Origin: an uncultured SAR86 cluster bacterium
GTDB lineage: Bacteria > Pseudomonadota > Gammaproteobacteria > Magnimaribacterales > Magnimaribacteraceae
Assembly (NCBI GenBank): GCA_902574355.1
Contig: CACGNN010000011.1
Coordinates: 1-43,018 of the forward strand
DNA: 43,018 nucleotides
Reading direction: 5' to 3'
The notes below the pieces were generated by a model. It worked only from the letters and a program-made list of their open reading frames with translations, had not been told where the DNA came from and made no database searches. The translations under genes and the position numbers were made by a program. Shown here one piece after another: positions 16,486 to 25,238 of this stretch. Each line of letters begins with the position of its first letter. Positions within the stretch are counted from its first letter, which is position 1.

Positions 16486-19467
16486 ATGTCAATTAGACTG
16501 CAACTTCTGCTGTTCGTAGTAGTAGGGTATCTACTAGTAACGGTAGTTTTCTATTTTTCTACAGACAGTAGAGACTCAATTCAAGAAGATGCCGCGGGTG
16601 AGTCCTTGGTAATACTTTATGAGTCAGCCTGGTATCAAACCTTCAATAGCACCTATGAATCCATGGCAAGCTGGCTTCCAGGTTTTGGTGAAAAAGGTGA
16701 TATCTGGGATCCAGATGATGAAACTTTCATAGACGAAGTTGATTCTTCAGGTAGTTATTTGAATCCAATTTTCAACACCATAGAAAACAGATCACTTGGT
16801 GATCTTCAGTATTTAATTGAATATATTTTTGAAGAGGAATTGGATGATGGCGAGTTAAGTTTTGTAATGGCTTATTTTCCAAATGGACAAAGATTTTATT
16901 GTGGCAGTGCATTAGATTTACTAGGTATTGATGCATGCAGCCCTAAAGCCAGACCTGAATTTTTTTCTTATTTAGATTCCCATATTAAAGATATCTCAGA
17001 AAGACCAAGACAATCGACATTAAAGATACTTGATGCTGATAATGTCCAAACGGCTACTTTAAATCAAACTTATTCATTTCCAATAAAAGTTAATCAAGAA
17101 ACTTTTGCCAACATAATTCTGGGAGTGGATGTGAGAAAAGCTATTGAGATTTTTGAAGATGAATTTGAGGTCAGGACAGGTATAAAAACTCCTGAAGGTC
17201 TAATTTCTCTTGAAGAAGATTATTCCTCTGATGATTTCAGTTCTGAATCAAGATTTGGTATCGAGAATTACTCTGAAATTGTAGAAAAAGCCAATTCATT
17301 GATGGTCCAAAATGGGAGCAGACATAGTTCAAAAGATACTGATCTAGGAACTTCTATTACGTTAATTCCATTAAGCACTTACTTGTCTTCAGACAAAGCA
17401 GAATTATTTATTTTTAAAGACGAGAAGCTTGCTATGGAAAGGGCCTCTGAAGTTCTTGCAAGGAGTTATTTCATATCAGCTCTTATGATTTTATTTATTG
17501 TTGGTTTGACTGCTTACATAACCTACAGAACATTTGGAGGAATTACACGAGCTATTGCAGTTTTAGAAGGGTTGACGCAAGGAGATCATACTCAAAAGAT
17601 GCCTGAACGCCATGGACTCTTAGCCTCAAAAAATGATGAAGTAGGTCACCTTTCCACAGCACTTCATAGTTATAGAGGCCATCTCTTGGAGATGGAAGAC
17701 ATCAGAAAAGAACAGGCAAAAAGAAGAAAAGAAAGAGATAGAGTGATAATTGAAAAAATGTCTTTCCTCGCAGATCAGTTAGAAGGTAACGCACAGAAAC
17801 TTATTCTCGATGATATCAAGAAAATGACTGAACTTGCTAAAGAGGGAGATGGTGCGGGTAATGAAGAAGCTTCCGTAGAATTAATGTCTTTAGCCTTCTC
17901 GAGAATGTCGGATGAGGTAAATGCATTAATTTCAGCTCGAACAAGTGAGATGGAAACTTCTAGAGACGAGGCTAGAGACGCAAATGCTGAGAAAACTAGA
18001 TTCTTTGCAAATATGAGCCATGAATTAAGAACACCCTTAAATGCAATCTTAGGTTATGGAGAGATGTTAGCAGAGGATTGTGAAGACCTTGGTTATGATG
18101 ATTTACTGCCTGATCTAAAGAAAATTACTTCGGCTGGAAGCCACCTCTTATCCCTTATCAACAATATTTTAGACATTTCCAAGATAGAAGCCGGAAGAAT
18201 GGAGCTATACCTTACTAGTTTCGAGATAGAAGGTATGGTTGATACTATAAAGGATGTGACAGGCCCACTAGCAGCATCAAATGACAATGGATTCAAGGTT
18301 AATCTGCAAGATGCGCTTGGTTCCATGACACAAGATGAAACTAAGATAAGACAATGCCTAACAAATTTTCTAAGTAATGGTTTTAAGTTCACCTCGAATG
18401 GAACCGTTACCCTAGATGTTGATACCTTTTTAGAAGAAGGCATAGAGATGATTAGATTTGCTGTAACTGATACAGGCGAGGGTATGTCTGAGGAAGGGCT
18501 AAGCAAGGTTTTTAGAGAATATGAACAGGCAGAAAGGTCAACTTCTGCAAAACATGGCGGTACAGGACTTGGACTTCCCATCACAAAAAAATTAGCTGAG
18601 ATGATGGGAGGTGATGTAATTGTCACTAGTGAACTAGGAGTTGGATCGGTCTTTACTCTGTATGTCCCAAGGGAATGTCCTCAAGATTATGATGAAGTAG
18701 AAGGTGGCAACTCAATTGACAAATTAACTGAAGAAGAAAAGATAGTGGTACTAATTGATGATGATGTTGCTATGCACGACCTAATACGGAGAACTTTATC
18801 AAAAATAGGTTTAAAACTGGTAGGTGCTGTTGATAGTGAAAAGGGTATGCAAATTGTAAGAGAGATGAAACCAAAGTTACTTCTTTTGGATGTTTTGATG
18901 CCTGGAAGGGACGGATGGTCAATATTGAAGGAATGTAAAAGTGATCCTGAACTTAAGGAAATGCCTGTAGTCATGGTAAGTCAATTGTCACAAGATGTTT
19001 TATCTCAGTCACTAGGTGCTGACGATTATTTAACAAAACCAATCAATAGAGATTTATTCCTGGAAACGGTATCCAGACTTATTTCTGTAGCTGATCAGGA
19101 TGGAACCGTTTTGATCATTGATGATGATGCCGATGTGCGTGATTTACTCTCTCGAATGCTAAGTGATGCAGGCTTTAAATTTGATACTGCCAAAGATGGT
19201 AAAGAGGGCTTAGAAAAATTAAATAAAAATCCTAACCTAATTGTTCTTGATTTAGAGATGCCACGAATGGATGGATTTGAGTTCTTAGAGAATTATATGA
19301 AGGAATTTAATGAAACGGAAAGGGTTCCTGTGCTTGTATATTCAGGCAAAGATCTTACGGAAGTGCAAATAGAGATGCTTGAAAAGAATGTTGCTGGAAT
19401 GGTCAAGAAAGATGAGGTTTCTATGGATGAACTCTCAGCCATAGTTACTAATATCTACAATCAATAA
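16486..19467 (+). CDS. Membrane hybrid sensor histidine kinase with HAMP and two receiver domains
   Basis: The 993-residue protein has a first membrane helix (7-25), a large periplasmic region (about 26-325) with no domain I recognise, a second helix (about 328-346), a HAMP segment (about 347-405), a coiled linker, and a HisKA H-box with phosphorylated H512 in FFANMSHELRTPLNAILGY. The HATPase domain has the N box near 621-636, DTGEGM at 662-667 and GTGLGLPI at 692-699. Two C-terminal receivers follow: REC1 (acidic 758-760, phosphoacceptor D802, K851) and REC2 (acidic 879-881, D922, K975). It should sense an envelope signal and pass phosphate through its receivers. It converges on the c-di-GMP operon with only a 5-base gap, and that operon supplies likely output partners. 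Confidence 0.93.
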   Translation: MSIRLQLLLFVVVGYLLVTVVFYFSTDSRDSIQEDAAGESLVILYESAWYQTFNSTYESMASWLPGFGEKGDIWDPDDETFIDEVDSSGSYLNPIFNTIENRSLGDLQYLIEYIFEEELDDGELSFVMAYFPNGQRFYCGSALDLLGIDACSPKARPEFFSYLDSHIKDISERPRQSTLKILDADNVQTATLNQTYSFPIKVNQETFANIILGVDVRKAIEIFEDEFEVRTGIKTPEGLISLEEDYSSDDFSSESRFGIENYSEIVEKANSLMVQNGSRHSSKDTDLGTSITLIPLSTYLSSDKAELFIFKDEKLAMERASEVLARSYFISALMILFIVGLTAYITYRTFGGITRAIAVLEGLTQGDHTQKMPERHGLLASKNDEVGHLSTALHSYRGHLLEMEDIRKEQAKRRKERDRVIIEKMSFLADQLEGNAQKLILDDIKKMTELAKEGDGAGNEEASVELMSLAFSRMSDEVNALISARTSEMETSRDEARDANAEKTRFFANMSHELRTPLNAILGYGEMLAEDCEDLGYDDLLPDLKKITSAGSHLLSLINNILDISKIEAGRMELYLTSFEIEGMVDTIKDVTGPLAASNDNGFKVNLQDALGSMTQDETKIRQCLTNFLSNGFKFTSNGTVTLDVDTFLEEGIEMIRFAVTDTGEGMSEEGLSKVFREYEQAERSTSAKHGGTGLGLPITKKLAEMMGGDVIVTSELGVGSVFTLYVPRECPQDYDEVEGGNSIDKLTEEEKIVVLIDDDVAMHDLIRRTLSKIGLKLVGAVDSEKGMQIVREMKPKLLLLDVLMPGRDGWSILKECKSDPELKEMPVVMVSQLSQDVLSQSLGADDYLTKPINRDLFLETVSRLISVADQDGTVLIIDDDADVRDLLSRMLSDAGFKFDTAKDGKEGLEKLNKNPNLIVLDLEMPRMDGFEFLENYMKEFNETERVPVLVYSGKDLTEVQIEMLEKNVAGMVKKDEVSMDELSAIVTNIYNQ

Positions 19468-19472
19468 GAATC

Positions 19473-19835
19473 TTATCCTAGGAGTCCTTCGATTTTTCCT
19501 AGTAACCTTTTGAAGTCTACTGGTTTTGTATCGAAATCATCAGCACCGCAATCTAGGGCTTTAACTCTATCAGATTCTAAGGCGTGAGCGGTCAAAGCAA
19601 TTATAGGTATATCTTTTATTTCAGGATCTCCTTTAGCTGTTGTTGTTGCTTCCCATCCATCTATCACGGGAAGCCCCATATCCATAAGAACTAGATCAGG
19701 TTTTTCAGATTTCATCATATCTAGGCCTTCTTGCCCATCAAATGCCAGTAAAATCTCGTGCTCTCTTCTCTGTAATCTTCTAGACAACATATCTCTATTC
19801 ATTTCGTTATCTTCAACATACAAAATTTTTGCCAT
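19473..19835 (-). CDS. Single-domain response regulator (CheY/DivK-like receiver)
   Basis: The 120-residue protein is a bare receiver domain: acidic pocket E8-D9, phosphoacceptor D52 in LVLMDMGLPVIDGWE, the switch threonine in IIALTAHA and the conserved lysine in FDTKPVD. The DMGLPVIDGWEAT pattern resembles receivers that work as phosphorelay shuttles or allosteric regulators of kinases. It is the last gene of the minus-strand operon behind the GGEEF gene (14-base gap containing GGAGAAATAA). Likely phosphodonors are the convergent hybrid kinase or the DHp protein next to it; this is inferred from position only. Confidence 0.93.
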   Translation of the reverse strand: MAKILYVEDNEMNRDMLSRRLQRREHEILLAFDGQEGLDMMKSEKPDLVLMDMGLPVIDGWEATTTAKGDPEIKDIPIIALTAHALESDRVKALDCGADDFDTKPVDFKRLLGKIEGLLG

Positions 19836-19849
19836 TTATTTCTCCATTA

Positions 19850-21304
19850 TTAACTAATAACAAATTTATCTCTTCCTGATTTCTTAGCATCATACAATCT
19901 TTCATCAGCTTTGTTTATAACATCTGATGCGTTTCCAGACTCGGAAGTAATCGCAACACCTCCACTGGCTGTTATGGAGATTTCATGATTTTCATAAGAG
20001 ACTTTTATTCCATGAATTTCTCTACGCAAATTATCACAGTAGCTACCTATATCTTCTTGATCAAATATTACTGCTAAGAATTCTTCACCACCAATTCTTC
20101 CAACGATATTAGGCTCACTAATATAATTTTTCAAAACATTCGCCATAGCCTTCAGAACTTCATCTCCTCCTGAGTGTCCGTATGTATCATTAACTGACTT
20201 GAAGAAATCAATATCAATCATTATGACGGAGAAGTCTCCTCTATTATCTGAGTGAAGATCTGCATACGCACTTTCAAGCTCTTCAAAGACAACTCTTCTA
20301 TTTGAAATACCTGTTAATTGATCTGTAGTAGCCTGTATATGTAATTTATTTACTAACTCTTTCTCTCTTTCTCTAAAGAATTTTCTTTCTAAAGACGAAA
20401 TTACCTTTGCGAGTAAGATAGTTCCATTAAGCGGTTTCGGAAGATAGTCTTGCGCCCCTAGTTGTATGCATTTTGCGATACCATCTACATCATTGAATGC
20501 AGAGACCATTATGATAGGAAGATTCTCGCTAGTATGCTCGCTTCTAAATTTCTTAAGAAGCTCAAGACCGTTTATATCAGGAAGGATAACATCAAGAAGA
20601 ATTAAGTCTGGTAATTTTTCTTCAACTTCCTTGATTGCTGTTGTACCATCATAGGCAGTCCTACAATGCAATCCTTGCATAGTTAGACGTCTTTCAAGAA
20701 CTTCACAATTTGTTTTATTATCATCGACGATTAAAATATCAGCCCCTTCTAGGCTTTCATCTAGCTCAAGTGAATAATTAATATCTCCTAAAGACTTGAA
20801 TAGTGATTCAGCAGATTCAAGTTGAGAATCTCCGTCCGAAGTCTTTATAGCTTCTCCACGAATATAATCAACAAAGTTTTCGATTGCTGTTTCCGTTTCT
20901 CTTGATAACTCGATAATACTTTGTAAATCTTTTAAGGATTCTTCGCTCAAGTCATCTTCTAAATCTTCCATAAGTATTTCGCTATACCCAATAATGGCAT
21001 TTAATGGGGTCCGTAGATTATGTCTCAGTTCAGAATATTCTTCGGGGGTCTTCTTTACAGTCGTTGCATTTGGACCCGTATTTTCTGCAAATGCTTCTTC
21101 GTATTGATCAATTAGTCTTTTGCAGCCTGATTTAATTTGCTCAACCTCATCTTCCATTGAGATTTGAGCTTCAAGAAGTGTTTTTTCTACAAGTTCTAGA
21201 TAATCAGAAATTGCGTCTGCAGGTGTCGTAAATTCCTGTTTTATTTGCGCTAGTAAAATTTCTTCTGCACCTTTAGAGGTTTTATTTTTTGATATCTTAT
21301 CCAT
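19850..21304 (-). CDS. DHp-receiver-GGDEF protein, probable diguanylate cyclase
   Basis: From the ATG at 21304 the product has 484 residues: an N-terminal helical region, a histidine-kinase-like dimerisation H-box (H95 in LRHNLRTPLNAIIGYSEIL) without any following ATPase domain, a receiver (acidic pair about 194-195, phosphoacceptor D238, KP motif) and a GGDEF domain with intact active site GGEEF (405-409) and DIDFFKSVND. It should make c-di-GMP from GTP, controlled by phosphorylation. The inhibitory RxxD site just before GGEEF is replaced (SEPN), so product inhibition is probably lost. A TTG at 21325 would add seven residues but deepens the overlap with the upstream EAL gene from 8 to 29 bases, so I prefer the ATG. 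Confidence 0.9.
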   Translation of the reverse strand: MDKISKNKTSKGAEEILLAQIKQEFTTPADAISDYLELVEKTLLEAQISMEDEVEQIKSGCKRLIDQYEEAFAENTGPNATTVKKTPEEYSELRHNLRTPLNAIIGYSEILMEDLEDDLSEESLKDLQSIIELSRETETAIENFVDYIRGEAIKTSDGDSQLESAESLFKSLGDINYSLELDESLEGADILIVDDNKTNCEVLERRLTMQGLHCRTAYDGTTAIKEVEEKLPDLILLDVILPDINGLELLKKFRSEHTSENLPIIMVSAFNDVDGIAKCIQLGAQDYLPKPLNGTILLAKVISSLERKFFREREKELVNKLHIQATTDQLTGISNRRVVFEELESAYADLHSDNRGDFSVIMIDIDFFKSVNDTYGHSGGDEVLKAMANVLKNYISEPNIVGRIGGEEFLAVIFDQEDIGSYCDNLRREIHGIKVSYENHEISITASGGVAITSESGNASDVINKADERLYDAKKSGRDKFVIS

Positions 21305-22382
21305 TCTGATTTTTAAGTGTTTCAATAAATTCAGGTTTATGCATCAGATATCCTTGTCCTATAGCACATCCTATTTCAAGCATTTGGTTTTTTTGTTCTT
21401 CGGTTTCGATACCTTCTCCTATCATTTCTAAAGAAAGGGATTTGCAAACTTCTACAACAAAACCAATCAATTTCGCCGTTGCCTTGTCATCTAAACCATT
21501 TGTGAAGTGTTTATCTAATTTTATAACGTCTAGAGGTAAATCCTTTACATAGCGCAAAGACGCATAGCCTGCACCGAAGTCATCAAGTGCTATTTTGATT
21601 CCACTATCCTTCAATCTTTGAAGGTAAGACCCGGCTTTTTCAGTACTACTTAATTCTGCTGTTTCTGTAACCTCAAGGCCAAATTCGTTCTTTTTAAATC
21701 CCATTTCGTCTACAAAATTAGAAAAAATTGAACTAAATTCAGGATGCATTATTGTATGAGCAGAGACATTAAGGTAAATGGTTGCGTTTTCTAGCCCTAA
21801 CTCTGATTTGATAGCAAAAATCTCTTTTAGTTTTTCTAACGAAGACTTTACAACTAATGAAAATAAACTCTCTCCTTCTATTTCAGGAATAATCACGTCA
21901 TTTGGAATAATTTGACCTTCTTCATCTCTTAATCGGAGTAAAGCTTCAACACCGGTAATTTCTCCAGTTTTTAAGTCATATTGCTTCTGATAAGCTAGAT
22001 CGATTCTGTCATACTCTATACATGAAATTGTTTGCCTCAGAGCTTCTAAACCTAGCCTTGAATTACATAAAACTTCAACTAACATAAAGTCTTTAGAAGA
22101 TTCAGAAGGTATTAAGTGAACTCTTGTTTTCATAAAAAACTCAATCTCTCTCAGTCTTACTTCCACAGGAGTAGAATATGATTGAGCGATAAGATCTTTA
22201 CTGATCTCATTTTCTTCGAGGTTAATCTTTTTTATTCCTATTTCAGAAATATCTTCTGTTCTAAAAATGTACTCAGCAGCTAAATTTATCCATCTGATAG
22301 AGCCATCGAGATCATAGATGATGTAAGGGCTTGGATGATGCTTTAAGGATCTAAATAAGTAATCTAGATGTTCATTCTTCAT
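21297..22382 (-). CDS. PAS-EAL protein, probable c-di-GMP phosphodiesterase
   Basis: The 361-residue cytoplasmic protein has an N-terminal PAS-like region (about 10-100: HHPSPYIIYDLDGSIRWIN) and an EAL domain (about 115-355). The residues needed for c-di-GMP hydrolysis are present: E146 in GVEALLR, N205 in YLNVS, E237 in LEVTET, D267-D268 in DDFGAGYASL, K288 in IKLDKHF, E323 and E326 in IGEGIETEEQ, and GQGYLMHKP. It therefore should degrade c-di-GMP to pGpG, with PAS as a sensory input. Its stop overlaps the following cyclase gene, so an opposing enzyme pair is made from one transcript. A membrane protein gene lies 12 bases upstream. Confidence 0.93.
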   Translation of the reverse strand: MKNEHLDYLFRSLKHHPSPYIIYDLDGSIRWINLAAEYIFRTEDISEIGIKKINLEENEISKDLIAQSYSTPVEVRLREIEFFMKTRVHLIPSESSKDFMLVEVLCNSRLGLEALRQTISCIEYDRIDLAYQKQYDLKTGEITGVEALLRLRDEEGQIIPNDVIIPEIEGESLFSLVVKSSLEKLKEIFAIKSELGLENATIYLNVSAHTIMHPEFSSIFSNFVDEMGFKKNEFGLEVTETAELSSTEKAGSYLQRLKDSGIKIALDDFGAGYASLRYVKDLPLDVIKLDKHFTNGLDDKATAKLIGFVVEVCKSLSLEMIGEGIETEEQKNQMLEIGCAIGQGYLMHKPEFIETLKNQNG

Positions 22383-22394
22383 TATTTGCGTTAC

Positions 22395-22850
22395 CTATAT
22401 TTTCATTCTTTCTTTTTCAACCAACTCAACAAAGTCTTCTGGAAAGGTGGGTGATACCCATGTCCATATCTCTAAGTTTTTTTGATCTTTCAAAAGTGTT
22501 CTAAATGAGGAAAGCATTGCTGACCATTCTGATTCATCGAGCATTCCTATCGTGTATTGATAATGTTGGCTTTGTCTTGCTCTAAGTATTGCTGAAAAGT
22601 GGGTTAAGTAAGCTGCATCTTCCTCTTCAGTGAGCTCTTCTCCTTTTCTCAGTTTCACTTTGATCTCAATTAGTCTTTTATTCAGGCCCGCTAATGTAAG
22701 TTTTTGGTGACTATCTGCAATATTCTGCCTTGCATTTGCTCTCGCTACTCTATTTTGCTCTTTTAACTCTGTAACAAGAAAATAAACAGTAACTAATACA
22801 GTAAAAGGTCCAATAGTTTGTAAAATTATTATTATTGTCTCAAAGTTCAT
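22395..22850 (-). CDS. Small single-pass membrane protein of unknown function
   Basis: I do not recognise a family. The 151-residue product has one N-terminal membrane helix (about residues 5-27, IIIILQTIGPFTVLVTVYFLV) and a mostly helical, charged cytoplasmic or periplasmic tail (ELKEQNRVARANARQNIADSH..., two EE-rich stretches, several tryptophans near the end). It is the first gene of the minus-strand signalling operon, 12 bases before the PAS-EAL gene, and diverges from the beta-helix gene over 131 bases. Its position suggests a membrane anchor or sensor partner for the c-di-GMP enzymes. The ORF has normal composition for the region. Confidence 0.8.
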   Translation of the reverse strand: MNFETIIIILQTIGPFTVLVTVYFLVTELKEQNRVARANARQNIADSHQKLTLAGLNKRLIEIKVKLRKGEELTEEEDAAYLTHFSAILRARQSQHYQYTIGMLDESEWSAMLSSFRTLLKDQKNLEIWTWVSPTFPEDFVELVEKERMKI

Positions 22851-22943
22851 ATTATCGATTCCTTCTTTTACAAACTTTATCAGGAAAATAAAAATAAAAA
22901 AGTTCTGTAAATTTTATAATTCTTAACTTTTGTATAAATCTAC

Positions 22944-22949
22944 TATAAT
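22944..22949 (+). promoter_or_regulatory. Candidate -10 element for the beta-helix/cytochrome/ABC operon
   Basis: A perfect TATAAT lies 32 bases before the ATG at 22982, in the divergent region 22851-22981; no convincing -35 is seen at 16-18 bases (closest CTTAAC or TCTTAA). A GGGG stretch five bases before the ATG is the likely ribosome binding site. A second TATAAT-like stretch occurs about 30 bases further upstream. The promoter is proposed because the seven downstream genes are so tightly packed that none has its own. Confidence 0.35.
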
Positions 22950-22981
22950 TGACGCATAAATATTGTAAATAATGGGGAAAA

Positions 22982-24196
22982 ATGCAAAATTTGTTTCTAC
23001 TATTCTTACTTAGTGTCTGTGCCTTTGCCTTGGAAGCAAGACAACTTTTGCTTGGTCCAAGCGAGAATTCTTCCGAGGAAATACAAGAAGCGCTTATAGA
23101 AATGCAACCTGGTGATGTGCTTACCTTAGAGCCTGGAGAATATTTTTTTGAGGATGGCATTTCTTTAGATGTTGATGACGTAATTTTTGAGGGATCTGGA
23201 ATAAACGAGACTATATTAAACTTTGAAAATCAAATTTCTGGAGCTCAAGGTCTTTTAGTCACTTCAGACGGAGTTACTCTTCGAGACTTTGCCGTTTTAG
23301 ATGCTACAGGAGATGCTATTAAGGTAATTGGAGCTGATGGAATTAATATGGTTCGCTTGCGAACTGAATGGACTGGCGGACCAAAGGAAACCAATGGAGC
23401 CTATGGGTTTTATCCTGTAGAGTCACGAGATGTCCTTATAGATGCTTGTGTAGCCATAGGGGCCTCAGATGCCGGCATTTACGTTGGACAGTCTAGGAAT
23501 ATAATCGTTAAAAATAGTATCGCTCAATATAATGTAGCTGGAATTGAGATAGAAAATTCTTATTATGCTGATGTATTTGATAATTTAGCATCACATAACA
23601 CTGGAGGGATCTTAGTGTTTGATCTTCCTGATTTACCTCAACAAGGTGGTCACAATGTAAGGGTCTTTAGAAACAAAGCTATAAACAATGACACAGATAA
23701 CTTTGCTCCAGAAGGCAATATAGTAGGAGAAGTGCCTAGAGGTACTGGAATAATAATTCAAGCCAATTCTGACGTTGAGGTATTTGATAATGACATATAC
23801 GGAAATGGCACTGTGAATCTCTCGATCGTCACCTATGGTTATGCAACAGACGATGAAAACTATAACCCTCACCCTAAATCCATTCAGATTCACGGAAATA
23901 GATTTGGTGATGGCGGTTTTGATCCAGATATAAATACAGGAGAACTTGCAGCAATACTATTTGAACTCTCTGATGGAAATATGCCTGATATATTTTGGGA
24001 CGGGATCCTGCCAATGAACCAAATGATATTTGGACAACCTGATAAAGAACGACTTGTTATTTCAAATAATGGAGACGCTACTTTTTTAACACTCAATCCA
24101 ATCAAATATATCCTTCCTTTTTTTGATCCAGTAGAGAGAGATATAAAAGCCTACGAAGGGAAGGTCAGGCCCTTACCAGAAGTGATTTTGAATTAA
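22982..24196 (+). CDS. Secreted parallel beta-helix repeat protein (partner of a diheme cytochrome)
   Basis: The 404-residue product has a signal peptide (LFLLFLLSVCAFALEA) followed by a right-handed parallel beta-helix made of short repeats, seen in runs such as GDAIKVIGADGINMVRL, SRDVLIDACVAIGASDAGIYVG, SRNIIVKNSIAQYNVAGIEIEN and SYYADVFDNLASHNTGGILV. It resembles the family I know as TIGR03805, which occurs regularly as a two-gene pair with the HNE_0200/SO_2930 diheme cytochrome family, exactly the gene found 4 bases downstream here. Function of that pair is unknown; beta-helices often bind or cleave polysaccharides, but no catalytic motif is visible. It is the first gene of a seven-gene operon leading into an ABC exporter. 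Confidence 0.88.
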   Translation: MQNLFLLFLLSVCAFALEARQLLLGPSENSSEEIQEALIEMQPGDVLTLEPGEYFFEDGISLDVDDVIFEGSGINETILNFENQISGAQGLLVTSDGVTLRDFAVLDATGDAIKVIGADGINMVRLRTEWTGGPKETNGAYGFYPVESRDVLIDACVAIGASDAGIYVGQSRNIIVKNSIAQYNVAGIEIENSYYADVFDNLASHNTGGILVFDLPDLPQQGGHNVRVFRNKAINNDTDNFAPEGNIVGEVPRGTGIIIQANSDVEVFDNDIYGNGTVNLSIVTYGYATDDENYNPHPKSIQIHGNRFGDGGFDPDINTGELAAILFELSDGNMPDIFWDGILPMNQMIFGQPDKERLVISNNGDATFLTLNPIKYILPFFDPVERDIKAYEGKVRPLPEVILN

Positions 24197-24200
24197 AATA

Positions 24201-25238
24201 ATGAAAAAAGTTTCATTATTTTTATTAATAACTTTTACTATAAATTTTCTTTATGCTATTGAAAATGATTTAATTTTGCAGGAAAAATTTCCTAAAAAAC
24301 TTTCAGAATTTTCATTCTTTAAAGACTCTCAAGCTCAAATCCCATCTGATAGAGTTGTTCCTTATGAGCTAATTTCTTCACTATTTTCTGACTACTCTTA
24401 TAAGCAAAGATGGGTATATATACCAGAGGGTAAAAAGGCATCTTTTAGAAAAGATCAGGTATTCAACTTTCCTGTTGGATCTGCTTTGATTAAAACTTTT
24501 TATTATCCAATTGATGAAAGAAACTTATCCCTTGGAAAGAGGCTTATGGAAACAAGATTGCTTCTTAGAAAGCAAACAGGCTGGGAAGCTGTTTCTTATG
24601 CTTGGAATGATGAACAAAATGAGGCATTTATAAAGATAGCTGGTAAAACAATCCTTAATGAATGGATAGATTTTGAAGGAGAAAAGCGATCAGTAAGATA
24701 TAGAGTACCTAATAAAAATCAGTGTAAAGAATGTCATGCTTCTAATGATGCCGTAATGCCAATTGGACCAAAAGCAAGAAATCTCAATAAAGTATTTGAT
24801 TATCAAGACGGATCCATTAACCAATTAACTAAATGGATGAGACTTGATTATATAAATCGTATCGAAATAGATCTTAATACACCTGTCGATTGGAATAATG
24901 AAATTTATTCATTGGATGACAGAGTTAGATCCTATTTGGATATTAATTGTGGTCATTGTCATATTTCAACGGGAGGGGCTAACTCTACTGGGCTTTACTT
25001 GGATTTAACTGAAACTAGACTTACACATTTAGGAATAAATAAAAAACCAGTTGCAACAGGAAGAGGAAGTGGAGGACATAAGTTTTCCATTGCACCTGGA
25101 AAATCTAAAGAATCTATTCTCTTGCATAGAATGATTTCAACTGATCCCGGTGTCATGATGCCGGAGTCAGGTAGATCTTTAACTCATCACGAGGCTGTTG
25201 AGTTAATAGAGAAGTGGATTGATAATATGGATACTTAG
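24201..25238 (+). CDS. Secreted diheme c-type cytochrome (SO_2930/HNE_0200-like)
   Basis: The 345-residue protein has an N-terminal signal peptide (KKVSLFLLITFTINFLYA) and two c-type haem sites, C175-KE-C178-H179 and C250-GH-C253-H254. The N-terminal half (PYELISSLFSDYSYKQRWVYIPEG) and the region between the haems are characteristic of the family always found beside the beta-helix protein. The C-terminus MMPESGRSLTHHEAVELIEKWID is a cytochrome-c-like ending with possible axial methionines. It lies 4 bases after the beta-helix gene, and its stop abuts the start of the membrane fusion protein with no gap. It should be periplasmic and redox active; donor and acceptor are unknown. Confidence 0.9.
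   Translation: MKKVSLFLLITFTINFLYAIENDLILQEKFPKKLSEFSFFKDSQAQIPSDRVVPYELISSLFSDYSYKQRWVYIPEGKKASFRKDQVFNFPVGSALIKTFYYPIDERNLSLGKRLMETRLLLRKQTGWEAVSYAWNDEQNEAFIKIAGKTILNEWIDFEGEKRSVRYRVPNKNQCKECHASNDAVMPIGPKARNLNKVFDYQDGSINQLTKWMRLDYINRIEIDLNTPVDWNNEIYSLDDRVRSYLDINCGHCHISTGGANSTGLYLDLTETRLTHLGINKKPVATGRGSGGHKFSIAPGKSKESILLHRMISTDPGVMMPESGRSLTHHEAVELIEKWIDNMDT

Noticed and set aside
18093-18626. 177-residue minus-strand reading frame inside the hybrid kinase gene
   Set aside because: It is antisense to the conserved HisKA/HATPase region, serine- and proline-rich in a way typical of shadow frames, and matches no family.
19464-19476. Palindrome ATAAGA-A-TCTTAT between the kinase and receiver stops, as a bidirectional terminator
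   Set aside because: The stem has almost no G-C pairs and no T run on either side; the symmetry comes largely from the two stop codons.
22852-23160. 102-residue minus-strand reading frame over the start of the beta-helix gene
   Set aside because: It covers the divergent promoter and the signal peptide of the real gene and ends in a low-complexity tail; no family resemblance or ribosome binding site.
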